NCBI GenBank assembly: GCA_003242275.1
Contig: QGUX01000019.1
Span: 1-20,559 of the forward strand
Length of the DNA stretch: 20,559 bases
Source: Pseudomonadota bacterium
GTDB lineage: Bacteria; Pseudomonadota; Gammaproteobacteria; Steroidobacterales; Steroidobacteraceae
Direction of reading: 5' to 3'
In this document: one piece after another, positions 7,959-16,058 of the stretch
Layout: every line of letters starts with the position of its first letter
Numbering within the stretch: position 1 is the first letter of the stretch
Program-made: the position numbers and the translations under genes
Notes under the pieces: model-generated
What the model was told of the DNA's origin: nothing
Seen by the model: only the letters and a program-made list of their open reading frames with translations
The model's database searches: none

Positions 7959-8164
7959 GACCCCTCCGCTCCCGTCCAGCGTCTCCCTACCTTACTGGAA
8001 TCCGCGCTCAACGGACAGGAAGCAGGGCCAGCCTCCACGGCGTCCGTCCATTCCATCCGTTGCCTGCATCATTTCGGCAATCCCGAGATCCACAGCGCCA
8101 GCGCGCGACCGATCGGCGTTGAAACGGGCGATCCACTGTTTCGGGCACCTCCCCCGGTTGCATG

Positions 8165-8611
8165 CTATTGAACCGGCCGGGCAATGAAGGCCCTCTTCTC
8201 ACCCGGATCGAATCCTGCGGCCTGGTAGAAGCACAGCACGCCGTCGTCGCTCCGTCCCGTCAGCAACATCACCTTGTAGCAGCCCTGGGACCACGCGAAT
8301 CCCAGCGCTTCGGACAGCACGGCCCGACCCCAGCCCTTCCGCCGGTGGCCGGCCGCCGTGACCACGTTCTCGATCACGGCATAGGGCCGGCAGCCACGCG
8401 TGAGGTTGGGCACGACGCAGATGGTGCACGCGGCCACGAGCTCGTCTCCTTCAAACCCGCCGAAGTGCCGCATGCGCGGATTCTGGACCGATTCCAGCCA
8501 TGCCGACTCCACGATGCCGCGGTCTGGCAGCGGATCGTCCTGCTGGTGCAGATGCGTGTACAGGGCCAGCAGGGCATCCAGGTCCGGGTGAGCCAGGGGC
8601 CGAATGTTCAA
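8165..8611 (-). CDS. GNAT-family N-acetyltransferase
   Basis: 148 aa. The GNAT fold is clear: NIRPLAHPDLDALLALY at the start, the VIENVVTAAGHRRKGWGRAVL segment carrying the acetyl-CoA pyrophosphate-binding RRKGWG loop, then CYKVMLLTGRSDDGVLCFYQAAGF, the standard end of the fold. The acceptor substrate is unknown. A TTG at 8617 begins right against the AGGAG sequence, so the second TTG at 8611, spaced six bases from it, is the better start. The gene is divergent from the DUF8021-like gene. Confidence 0.88.
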   Translation of the reverse strand: MNIRPLAHPDLDALLALYTHLHQQDDPLPDRGIVESAWLESVQNPRMRHFGGFEGDELVAACTICVVPNLTRGCRPYAVIENVVTAAGHRRKGWGRAVLSEALGFAWSQGCYKVMLLTGRSDDGVLCFYQAAGFDPGEKRAFIARPVQ

Positions 8612-8804
8612 TCGCAACTCCTCATTCCTGTCCGCACGTTACCGCATGGCGAAACGCAGGGCACTGCCGGTCACGGACTTTGCCCCCGGCGGAAGCGTGG
8701 CGTCCAACCGATAGCTCCACGGTATCATTGCCCTGTCAGGGACACGATCCGGCGCGGAAATCAGCATAGAATGGCCGCCCACGAATCCACGGGGGGGCGC
8801 ACCA

Positions 8805-9794
8805 ATGAAAAAGCAACGAGCCAGAGTCGTGATCGCTTTCGGTTCGCTGGCCATCGCCAGCATGGTCTTCGCGACGGACGCCAGGGCCGATTGCAGCCGC
8901 GACACGCTGCGAAAGGTGGCCGAGACCTATGTCAGCGCGCAGAAGGCCGGCAATGCTTCCGCGCTGCCCTTCGCATCCGGTGCAACCTACGCCGAGAACG
9001 ACCAGGTCATGGATGCTTCGAAGGGTGTGCTCGCCCAGCGCCTGACGGTGGACTTCACCCGCAGCCTGCACGATACCAGGCAGTGCGCCACGTTCACGGA
9101 ACTGGTGGCCGCCACGCACTCGCATCCCTACGTGATCCACACGCGCATGGAAGTCACGCAGGATGGAAAGATCTCGAAGATGGAGTCGGTGGTGACCGAC
9201 GAGGGTGACTGGCTGTTCGGCGCGACCCAGTACCTCAACTACACCAAGGAAGAGGACTGGGGCGAAATCCCGCAGGGCAAGCGCGATACGCGCGAAGTCA
9301 TCCAGTCGGTGGCCGATGCGTACCTGAACAACTGGGGCAACCCGGAGCTGCCGGTACCGCACGGCTTTCCGTGCAACCGTCTCGAGGGCCGCATCTACAC
9401 CGGCCTGAACAATCCGAATCCGCAGCGCAATCCCTGCGACATGGGCGCGTTCCCGCAGCGGCTCAACGTGACCAACCGCCGCTACGTCATCGACGAGACG
9501 GCCGGCGCCGCGGTCATCTTCCACAACTTCCCGTGGCTCGATGCGGGGCTGCCCGAGGGCCATGCGGGCACGCCGGCCAGCCAGATGTTCCGCGTCGAGG
9601 GCGGCAAGACGCGCTACATCCACGAGGTGACGACCTGCACCACGCCGAACTGCGGCCGCGGACGGCCGGGTGGTGGTCCCGGCGGGCCGGGTGGTCCCGG
9701 ACCGGGTGCCGGCCCCGGTGGTCCGGGCGGTGCGGGCGGGCCCGCTGGCGGACCTCCCGCGGGCGGTCCTCCGCGCGGACCGGGCGGCGGCTGA
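8805..9794 (+). CDS. Secreted DUF8021-like protein with Gly/Pro-rich tail
   Basis: 329 aa. A Sec signal peptide (MKKQRARVV, hydrophobic core, DARADC) is followed by two tandem blocks that resemble the DUF8021 domain. The first has CSRDTLRKVAETYVSAQKAG, GATYAENDQVMDASKGVLAQ, TRQCATFTELVAATHSHPYVI and EGDWLFGATQYLNY. The second has EEDWGEIPQGKRDTREVIQSVADAYL, PCNRLEGRIYTG, LNVTNRRYVIDETAGAAVIF and FRVEGGKTRYIHEVT. As I remember it, DUF8021 is mostly fungal and of unknown, possibly NTF2-like, function. The last 50 or so residues are almost only Gly, Pro, Arg and Ala. A G-run lies about seven bases upstream of the ATG. Confidence 0.8.
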   Translation: MKKQRARVVIAFGSLAIASMVFATDARADCSRDTLRKVAETYVSAQKAGNASALPFASGATYAENDQVMDASKGVLAQRLTVDFTRSLHDTRQCATFTELVAATHSHPYVIHTRMEVTQDGKISKMESVVTDEGDWLFGATQYLNYTKEEDWGEIPQGKRDTREVIQSVADAYLNNWGNPELPVPHGFPCNRLEGRIYTGLNNPNPQRNPCDMGAFPQRLNVTNRRYVIDETAGAAVIFHNFPWLDAGLPEGHAGTPASQMFRVEGGKTRYIHEVTTCTTPNCGRGRPGGGPGGPGGPGPGAGPGGPGGAGGPAGGPPAGGPPRGPGGG

Positions 9795-9811
9795 GGCCGC
9801 TCCGGCTCAAC

Positions 9812-9855
9812 GCCGCGGCAGCTGCCGGACGAGCGCGTTCAGGCAGCTCCGCGGC
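9812..9855. terminator. Inverted repeat between convergent genes
   Basis: Arms at 9812-9826 and 9842-9855 pair over 14 bp with one bulged base around a 15-nt loop. It sits in the 96-bp gap between the DUF8021-like gene and a convergent SnoaL-like gene. No T-run follows in either direction, so intrinsic termination is only a possibility. Confidence 0.4.
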
Positions 9856-9890
9856 GAACGACTGCTCGAAGGGCACGAGCACATCCCACC

Positions 9891-10385
9891 TCAGTCCCGC
9901 AACTGCGCGAGCAGGCCCTCGAAATCCGTCTGGTCCCAGCGCTCCGCCATCCGGTCACCCTCGAAGCGGTTGCGCGTGTAGACCGTGAAACTCACGCGCT
10001 TGCCGCTGGCGGGGATGCCCATCAGCGGCCCGGAATGGGTCGCCACGCATGCGAGCACTGTTTCTATGGTGTTCTCTTCCGGGAAGCTCATCCGCAGCAC
10101 CTCCACCTGCTGGTCGGGGAAGGCCGCATTGATCTGGGACCTGAAGAGCTTGAGGCCGGCGGGCCCTGGCGGAAGCCCCGCAGCCTCGAGTTCGTGGAAC
10201 CGGGCGTCGGGGGTGACGACATCGTCGATCCCGCCGGTGTTCTTGTCCAGCAGCGCCTCGCAGAAGCGCAGGAATCTGCGTCCCAGCGTGGCCTGCGGCG
10301 AATCCCCTTCGAGCAGGGATGCCACCTCCGGAGCACAACTCACTCGCGATGCGGTTCCTTCCAGCTTTTCCATCCTCGCCACCAT
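9891..10385 (-). CDS. SnoaL-like / ester-cyclase-family protein
   Basis: 164 aa. It has the layout of SnoaL-like ester cyclases: a helical N-terminal part (RRFLRFCEALLDKNTGGIDDVVTPDARFHE), GPAGLKLFRSQINAAFPDQQVEVLRMSF, then strands TIETVLACVATHSGPLMGIPASGKRVSFTVYTRNRFEGDRMAERW. The GPLMGIPASGK and ERWDQTDF elements are typical of this group. The specific reaction is not predictable. The ATG at 10385 has GAGGA about ten bases upstream; an in-frame ATG at 10373 is the alternative. It runs convergent to the DUF8021-like gene. Confidence 0.85.
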   Translation of the reverse strand: MVARMEKLEGTASRVSCAPEVASLLEGDSPQATLGRRFLRFCEALLDKNTGGIDDVVTPDARFHELEAAGLPPGPAGLKLFRSQINAAFPDQQVEVLRMSFPEENTIETVLACVATHSGPLMGIPASGKRVSFTVYTRNRFEGDRMAERWDQTDFEGLLAQLRD

Positions 10386-10470
10386 GATGTCAGTATCCTC
10401 CTCAGCGCAGGGTCAGACGGCATCCTCGTTGCTTGCCAACCAATGACTGGCCTTCGGCATCCCGGCATCT

Positions 10471-12033
10471 CTAGCGGACCGCGGATTCCTGCGCCGCCTT
10501 CAGTTCAGCGGCCGCCTCGGCCCCGGCATCGATCTTCGCCTTGTCTGCAACACCGGTGTTCTCGATCCTGAGGGCCTCCAGTGCCCTTGTGTTGGGTTGC
10601 AGCAGTGTCCTTTCGCTGATGTTCCCTGCCGGCTGCGTGGCAATGGAAGGATTGCTGTCGGTACTGATCCTGATCTCGCGGGATTCCCTGATGCCGTGAT
10701 TGATGAAGGGGCCGAGCTGGCTGATCACCTGGGCCGCGCCGCAGGGAGTCTCCATCCACTGCACTTCCAGGTCCTGCGAATTGCCGAAATCCACGGGCGC
10801 CAGGCCCTCGTTCCTGGATTTCACATGGCCGGAAGCCGACACCGCAATGAGCTGTCGCCGGTACCGGGTAAGGCCAGTTCCGCCGCACTGGCCGGCGCTC
10901 ACGGCCGTATTGAGCGTGAACAACAGGGGCGTCGTCGCCGGCAGGTCGCGGATTTCGTAATGCACTGTGGAACCTGGCGGTACCGGATTGCAGGTCATCC
11001 TGGCGGTGACGGGGGCTCTCGGAGCCTCGCCCCGGCCGAGTGACGGATTGAGAACGGGGCGAGGTCCGGTAATCCGCTCCACCGACAACCCGAGCGCATC
11101 GCAGGTGGCGGTCCCGCTGCCGCCCAGCTCCCGGGGGGTGCTGTTCTTCAGCGTGCCCCTGATCGTGGTTCGCGGGCCGGCCGCCGGCACGGGCGCCGGC
11201 GCGAAATAGACCGTCAGCAGGCGATTGTCCGGATCTCCCGTGACCCACGTACGGACCTTGACGAGGCCCGGTGGGATGTTGGCGGCCACTCCATTGGCTG
11301 CGTCCAGCGCCTTCCTGATGGCGTCAATGGCCATGGCGCGGAAACTCCTGTTGTCGACCGCGGAGTTGACCGCATGGGTGATCAGCCTGTCCCATCCCAG
11401 CAGGGTGGCGACGCCCCTGGCGATGTCACAGACGGTGTTGCTGTCCTCGTTGTCCCAGTCGAAGCCGGTGATGACGATGGGCTTGTCGCCGGCATCGACG
11501 CTCATGTCGACGGAGAAGGGCCTGTGGACATCGCGCCCCACAGTGACGCGGGCCACCAGCTCCAGGTTGAAACGGGCGCTGCAGCGGGGATCCGCCCACC
11601 TTCCGACGGCCGGTTGCGTAGCCGACGTGGCGATGCTGATCGGCGCGAACCTGAGGGTCATGCGTATGGACTGCGACCCCTCGTCGCCGCCGCGCACGCC
11701 CTCCATCACCAGAGTCGGTTGCGGAACATTCAGGACGACGTCATAGAGGGTAACGCCGTCGGCGATCTTGTCGGGCGCCTGCATCTCGGACTTGAGCCGC
11801 TCGATGGCCTCGGCCGAATGGTTCCTCCAGGCCCGGGAGATGTTGTCCGTGATGAACCTGGGGTTGTTCACCAGCCGCTCAGGGTTGTCGTCGTTGGTGA
11901 AGGGATCCCAACGGTGGGCAATGAGCTGCAGCCCGATCGTGTCCGCGGAAGCGGTGGCTCCCGCCAGCATCAGGACCGGGAACAATGCCCATGCGGGAAG
12001 TGTGCGGATCAACCTTCTGTTGGTGAAGACCAC
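10471..12033 (-). CDS. Large exported protein of unknown function
   Basis: 520 aa, not recognised. The start is a GTG at 12033 with AAGGAGG eight bases upstream; the frame is open further upstream, but the ribosome-binding site and signal peptide fix this start. The N-terminus (TNRRLIRTLPAWALFPVLMLAGATASA) is a Sec signal with probable cleavage after ASA, so it is exported. The mature part has six Cys spread over about 300 residues (for example WADPRCSARF, TVCDIARG, TATCDALG, MTCNPVPPGS, AGQCGGTG, ETPCGAA), which could form disulfides. The C-terminal half is strand-rich with Pro/Gly turns, and the last 40 residues look like an Ala/Glu-rich helix. It stands alone as a transcription unit. Confidence 0.75.
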   Translation of the reverse strand: MVFTNRRLIRTLPAWALFPVLMLAGATASADTIGLQLIAHRWDPFTNDDNPERLVNNPRFITDNISRAWRNHSAEAIERLKSEMQAPDKIADGVTLYDVVLNVPQPTLVMEGVRGGDEGSQSIRMTLRFAPISIATSATQPAVGRWADPRCSARFNLELVARVTVGRDVHRPFSVDMSVDAGDKPIVITGFDWDNEDSNTVCDIARGVATLLGWDRLITHAVNSAVDNRSFRAMAIDAIRKALDAANGVAANIPPGLVKVRTWVTGDPDNRLLTVYFAPAPVPAAGPRTTIRGTLKNSTPRELGGSGTATCDALGLSVERITGPRPVLNPSLGRGEAPRAPVTARMTCNPVPPGSTVHYEIRDLPATTPLLFTLNTAVSAGQCGGTGLTRYRRQLIAVSASGHVKSRNEGLAPVDFGNSQDLEVQWMETPCGAAQVISQLGPFINHGIRESREIRISTDSNPSIATQPAGNISERTLLQPNTRALEALRIENTGVADKAKIDAGAEAAAELKAAQESAVR

Positions 12034-12421
12034 GGGGATGCCCTCCTTGTCGATGCCGTGCAATCTGGCCTGACTACCCGATGCCATTCCGGGTGCAGCT
12101 TCGCACCCGTCCGTGCCGGACATGGCCTGAAGACCAACTGGAAGTCGGTGGTCGTCGAACACTGAAGATCAGGACATGCGCTTCCTGCGACCCTTGACCT
12201 CATGTGACGCGAGTCTATCGCCGGACGGGAAGGCGGGGTATTCGGTGCGCCGTCAATTCAGAATTGCGGCACAAGCAATGCTGGCCCGGAAAATGGCACT
12301 TTTGCGGCGCACCCAGCGAGGCAGGCGCAGGTGGTGCCAGGCGAGGATGGAACGCCCCGTTCTCCTTCGGCAATGCCGGGAGGCAATCCGCCAACCTGGC
12401 TCCCGGCACGCCGGACAGCGC
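12034..12421. other. 388-bp stretch without a recognisable gene
   Basis: Open frames here have no family-like features. The only structure I see is a perfect 6+6 palindrome with one central base (CAATTC-A-GAATTG, 12254-12266). It holds the upstream region of the large exported protein gene and the downstream region of the small membrane protein gene. Confidence 0.5.
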
Positions 12422-12631
12422 TTATCGTGTCCTGTCCCTTTCCACCGGCCAGTCGATGAAGGCGAACACCCACAGCATCACGATGTTGACGATGGGAACC
12501 AGCGACAACAGGGAGAATGCACCGTTGAATCCCGCCTTGCTGACGATGCGCCAGACCGGCACGAGATAGACCACCAGACAGATGAGCAGGAAGATCCAGG
12601 CCGCAGCGCCGAAGTAGCCTTCATTTTCCAT
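12422..12631 (-). CDS. Small two-span inner-membrane protein
   Basis: 69 aa. Two hydrophobic spans (about residues 10-27 and 38-60) flank a PVWRIVSKAGFNG loop; the second span reads LLSLVPIVNIVMLWVFAF and ends IDWPVER. This resembles a widespread family of small membrane proteins of unknown role with a Leu-Val-Pro-Ile-Val-Asn core. The ATG at 12631 has GGAGGA four bases upstream. Confidence 0.8.
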   Translation of the reverse strand: MENEGYFGAAAWIFLLICLVVYLVPVWRIVSKAGFNGAFSLLSLVPIVNIVMLWVFAFIDWPVERDRTR

Positions 12632-12749
12632 GTCGTCCTCCCAGTTGACGCACCAGACGATTCCTGTCGACTAATTACCAAGTTCAGGGGAGGTACGCCA
12701 GCTTCCCGTAAAGCGCGCATCTGTGTCCCGGCCGCCAGGGCGCACCGCG

Positions 12750-13508
12750 TCAGCCGTGGATGCCGGTATCGGAGAGGCCGCGCTCCAGATTCCCGCTGAC
12801 GAGGATCAGGTGGCCAAAGAAGAGGCCTCCATCCTCGTACCAGAGGTGGAAATCTCCATTCTGGTTGATGGAGATGCTCGCGATCTGCATGCGCGAGATG
12901 AACTCCGCCCGGGAGATCTCGACCTCATCCTCGTCGAGCCAGGAGTCGTTCTTGAGCTCGAGCAGGCGGTCCGCGGCGTAATCCCTTGCCCGCCTGTTCC
13001 GGGCGTCCTGGTCGTTGAAGAGTGACTCCGCAACTGCAACTGCCGACGCGGGGTCGTTCAAGTCCGCGCATGAGATCGAGAGCGGAACCTCGGTACCGCA
13101 CCATTGCGCGACGCCCTGGTAGCATCGCCCTCGCCGATCAAGGGAAAGCGCACCGAACCTCCGGCTCTGGAAGACGACCGGCCGCTGGAGTTCCTCGCTG
13201 ATGGCGGCCAGCTCGCGATCCTCCTCCGCCGTGACTTCCAGCTCGCTGATCAGTACCGCATTGCGATCGGCGAAACCCACGATGACCGCCTCCACCACGG
13301 AGTAGGCACGCACACGCGCCATCCATTGCCTCAGGACATCCTCGGCAACCGGCATCTCGCACCGCAAGGTGGACTGCACGAGGCGGCCATCAGCCCAGTA
13401 CGCCGCAAGGTTGATCACGAAAACGCAGCCGACTGACGCATAGTTGACGCCGCCCGACCCCATGGCATCGACCACGCCACGAATTCTCGTTCCGACCACA
13501 AGGCTCAT
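12750..13508 (-). CDS. DUF2262 domain protein
   Basis: 252 aa. The C-terminal half matches the DUF2262 pattern: FGALSLDRRGRCYQGVAQW, then RDYAADRLLELKNDSWLDEDE, SRAEFISRMQIASISINQNG, and DFHLWYEDGGLFFGHLILV, which is the strongest signature. The N-terminal 110 residues are a less conserved alpha/beta region. The family has no established function. The start at ATG 13508 has AGAGAGGG upstream; the frame stays open upstream, but that part is not coding-like. Confidence 0.82.
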   Translation of the reverse strand: MSLVVGTRIRGVVDAMGSGGVNYASVGCVFVINLAAYWADGRLVQSTLRCEMPVAEDVLRQWMARVRAYSVVEAVIVGFADRNAVLISELEVTAEEDRELAAISEELQRPVVFQSRRFGALSLDRRGRCYQGVAQWCGTEVPLSISCADLNDPASAVAVAESLFNDQDARNRRARDYAADRLLELKNDSWLDEDEVEISRAEFISRMQIASISINQNGDFHLWYEDGGLFFGHLILVSGNLERGLSDTGIHG

Positions 13509-13613
13509 CGAAGTCCCTCTCTTGATCCCGCACGGGGGGCCGGAGCGGCGCATGCGTTTTACCGCGTCCGGGCCATCTCGCGCGCCGTCCACCGGTTGAT
13601 TGAATGCCGGCCC

Positions 13614-13934
13614 TCAGGTTCCTGTCGGGCGACGGCGCCTTGTCCACCGCCACAGGTACCAGGAAACCAGTCCCCACAGCAGCGTCAGCAAAACGGGAAG
13701 CAGGAGGCCGAATTCGGTCCATGGAACGTCGCGTTCGATGGCGGTCCTGTAACCTTCGGGTGTCGAGAGGCGCTCCAGCTTCGCCAGGCCACGGGCTCTC
13801 CCCTCGGCCACCATCAGCCAGTAGGTGGCGCCGATGGATACCAGCGCTCCGAACCAGAACACGGTCTTGCGCTGCCACCACGAGGCTACGAGCATCGTCA
13901 CTGCGGGCGCCGCCAGGGTCAGGATCTTGTACAT
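13614..13934 (-). CDS. Small multi-span membrane protein
   Basis: 106 aa, not recognised. Hydrophobic segments at about residues 5-18 and 23-42 and a strong one at 79-96 (GLLLPVLLTLLWGLVSWYLW) are followed by a basic tail RWTRRRR that should stay in the cytoplasm. The loop between spans is hydrophilic. The ATG at 13934 is used here. A GTG at 13949 is in frame and overlaps the stop of the upstream SnoaL-like gene as GTGA, so translational coupling is likely with either start. Confidence 0.6.
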   Translation of the reverse strand: MYKILTLAAPAVTMLVASWWQRKTVFWFGALVSIGATYWLMVAEGRARGLAKLERLSTPEGYRTAIERDVPWTEFGLLLPVLLTLLWGLVSWYLWRWTRRRRPTGT

Positions 13935-13945
13935 GGCTCCTGGCG

Positions 13946-14353
13946 TCACCACTTCTCGAAGCAGTCATAGTTGCGCTGCCGGTGTATGAGCCCCTCGCGC
14001 GTTTCGAAGAACATGGCGAAGTGCGCACGCATCTGCGCTCCGGCGGAAAGCGCACCCAGCGGTATGGCCAGTACGCCCGTCCATCTGGCCTCCACTGCCA
14101 CGTTGTCGCCCGCCGCCAGTTCGCCCAGGATCTCGAAGGTCTGGGAGGCCAGCACCTGCCGGCCCTGAAGCGATCTGGAGAGGATGGCCGGCAGGTCGCT
14201 CGTCTGGCCGCCCGGATTGAGCGCGTTCGGCAACTCCACCTGGATCGCGTCCGGGGTGAAGAACCGGGCCAGGTCATCGCCGGCAACTCCGGCCTGCAGG
14301 GCGGCCAGGTACTCCCTGACGACCCGCAATGCGGGTGAGGTTTCAGATTGCAT
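13946..14353 (-). CDS. SnoaL-like (NTF2-fold) protein
   Basis: 135 aa. An N-terminal helix (PALRVVREYLAALQAGVAGDDLARFFTPDAIQVELPN) leads into the SnoaL-like pattern with LASQTFEILGELAAGDNVAVEARWTGVL, then AHFAMFFETREGLIHRQRNYDCF, the typical last strand of the fold. Function is unknown. The start is placed at ATG 14353 on domain grounds; the ribosome-binding site is weak. The stop overlaps or nearly touches the following small membrane protein gene, so the two form a unit. Confidence 0.83.
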   Translation of the reverse strand: MQSETSPALRVVREYLAALQAGVAGDDLARFFTPDAIQVELPNALNPGGQTSDLPAILSRSLQGRQVLASQTFEILGELAAGDNVAVEARWTGVLAIPLGALSAGAQMRAHFAMFFETREGLIHRQRNYDCFEKW

Positions 14354-14442
14354 GGGTGGTGCGGAGTCCTTCAACCATCTGTGCCCGGGGCCCCGGTTCG
14401 ACACTGCCCCCGGCATTCCCGGAAGGCTGTGTTGACGATGAG

Positions 14443-14877
14443 TCACGAGACCGTGACAGGCCATTGCTTCCTCAGTTCAACGAGGGATTTTCTCAGTATT
14501 TCTGCCAGGACGTCGACGCGCACATCCGCGAGCTTGTTGACGTACAGGCACTGGCCGGCGCCGCTCCTGTGCTTTCCGAGCTTCTTGAGCAGGTCCGCCC
14601 GCCCCGGAAAGTCCGCCGCGTAGATCGCGAAGTTGGCCTTGCGCGGGCTGAAACCCGTGGCACACATCGAACCGGAGTGACCGCTATCGTAGGTGTAGTG
14701 ATAGACGCCGAAGCCGATGATGGAGGGTCCCCACATCCGGGGCTGCCATCCCGTGGCGTCCTTGAAGATCCTGACCAGCGTCCGCGCGTCCTCGCGCCGG
14801 GAATCATTCTCGATGGAATCGATGAAGCCGGTGACGCTGGCGACCGTCGCCTGGGTCTTGGCCTTGTACTTTCCCAT
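14443..14877 (-). CDS. DUF1801 (YdhG-like) protein
   Basis: 144 aa, full length for a DUF1801 single-domain protein. Diagnostic segments are TVASVTGFIDSIENDSRREDA, the WGPSIIGFGVYHYTYDSGHSG block, FSPRKANFAIYAADF, and a C-terminal helix around LAEILRKSL. DUF1801 proteins are small, with a fold like the frataxin/YdhG group, and their role is uncertain. The ATG at 14877 has GAAGGG five bases upstream. Confidence 0.88.
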   Translation of the reverse strand: MGKYKAKTQATVASVTGFIDSIENDSRREDARTLVRIFKDATGWQPRMWGPSIIGFGVYHYTYDSGHSGSMCATGFSPRKANFAIYAADFPGRADLLKKLGKHRSGAGQCLYVNKLADVRVDVLAEILRKSLVELRKQWPVTVS

Positions 14878-15069
14878 CCGCACCCTTCCCGATTCGGCTT
14901 GCAGAGGTCGACGGCCGCCGTGTTGCCTCGTTGACGCCCGGCCTGGCACTGCGAACACGCGGCACCGCTTCGGCGCAATCCCTGGCAGAGGAGAGCAGTC
15001 GCCCTCCAATGCCGCACGACGAAACCCCGGAGCCACAAACATACCCCAGATGAAGTCCTCGTGGGAGAG

Positions 15070-15525
15070 CTACGAATGCGCCGCTCCGCGATCATGCCGC
15101 CATTCGAGCACCGTTCCGTCCTCCGGATGCTCCACCGGGCCGAGGCACGTGAAGCCGTGTTTCTCCAGGACGCGATGTGACGCATTGCGCTCCGGCAGGG
15201 TCTGCGCGGTAATCACCACGGCAGGATCGGTCCTGCCCGCCAGCGCAATCAGTTCAGCGACCATGGCCGTCGCGACGCCCCGCCCCTCGAACCGGGGAAA
15301 CGTGAAGTACGCGATTTCGACGCGGCCGTGGCCCGGCGGCGACTTGAATCCGCATGTACCCATGACGACGCCATTTGCCACGGCGAGGTAGCAGATCCAC
15401 GGCGGCGAGAAGCCGACGACGTCATAGAGACCGCTGACCGCCTCGAGAACGCTGGCAGCCTCCGGGGCCAGTTCCCCGGCGCCGCCGTTGATGAGTCCAC
15501 CGGGTTCGATTGGAATGAGATGCAT
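15070..15525 (-). CDS. GNAT-family N-acetyltransferase
   Basis: 151 aa from the ATG at 15525. The acetyl-CoA site lies in VEIAYFTFPRFEGRGVATAMV, with the R-F-E-G-R-G-V-A loop of the RimJ-type GNAT group, and the domain ends VITAQTLPERNASHRVLEKHGF, also typical. The acceptor is unknown. A GTG at 15564 is in frame and has a slightly better upstream AGG; the ATG is preferred because the family starts with an MHLIPI-like strand. Confidence 0.85.
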   Translation of the reverse strand: MHLIPIEPGGLINGGAGELAPEAASVLEAVSGLYDVVGFSPPWICYLAVANGVVMGTCGFKSPPGHGRVEIAYFTFPRFEGRGVATAMVAELIALAGRTDPAVVITAQTLPERNASHRVLEKHGFTCLGPVEHPEDGTVLEWRHDRGAAHS

Positions 15526-15579
15526 GGACGATGGATGTTGTCTGCCTTCCAGGTATCGCGTCACGTCAGCCTGCTTTCC

Positions 15580-15788
15580 TCAGGCCGCGACCGTGACACC
15601 CCGCTGCTGGAACACCTCGCGGGCCACGTTGAGTGCGTTGATGGCCGCAGGGAAGAGAACGCAATGATCCAGTCAGCCAGGTCGGACGCAATGTCCTTCA
15701 GCCCCTCCACGACGGCAGCGCCGGTGCTTCCGGAGATGGCGGCAAGTGCCTCCAACCCCTTCCGCCGCCGTTCGTCGTCCAACTCCAT
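15580..15788 (-). pseudogene. Carboxymuconolactone-decarboxylase-family gene with internal deletion
   Basis: The ATG at 15788 has a perfect AAGGAGGG six bases upstream. The first 44 residues (MELDDERRRKGLEALA through LADWIIAF) match the N-terminus of this family. About 15658 the coding changes frame: the original frame runs on as unlike sequence, but another frame reads FPAAINALNVAREVF followed by QQRG and stops at 15580, a good match to the family C-terminus. About 60 residues, including the catalytic Cys region, are missing, so the product should be inactive. The family carries out thioredoxin-like peroxidatic or decarboxylase chemistry. Confidence 0.75.
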
Positions 15789-16058
15789 TTGCGACCCTCC
15801 TTGAGAGGCGTGGCTCCCCCGCCGAACCTGCAGACGCCCGCAGGCCTTCGGATTTTGAACTGCGGAATGCCTGGCGTCACGTCCCCGGGCAATGGGCGGC
15901 GCGGTTCGAGTCTTGCACCAGGCTACTCCGGCTCGTGGCAGCCGGCTTGCCGCCAGGACCAAGACCCACGCCGCAGGGGCCCTCCACCGCCACGCTGACG
16001 CCCAGCGGCCCGAACGCCATCAGGAAGCATTGCTCCCGGCCAGGCGTCGTCCCCACGG
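15789..16058. other. Spacer without a recognisable gene
   Basis: 270 bp between two broken genes. Open frames are shadow-like and I see no repeats or hairpins of note. It includes the ribosome-binding site of the deleted decarboxylase gene. Confidence 0.5.

Noticed and set aside
7959..8164. Minus-strand protein-like bits (WIARFNADRSR) in the gap upstream of the DUF2007 gene
   Set aside because: The segment is short, no frame stays open with a start and ribosome-binding site, and no family was recognised.
8639..8767. Short minus-strand frame with ATG at 8767 ending LRFAMR
   Set aside because: 42 codons, no family recognised, and it covers the upstream region of the divergent DUF8021-like gene. 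It looks somewhat protein-like, but I cannot support it.
9812..9855. Calling the inverted repeat a strong intrinsic terminator
   Set aside because: The stem is good but there is no T-run on either strand; it was listed at low confidence only.
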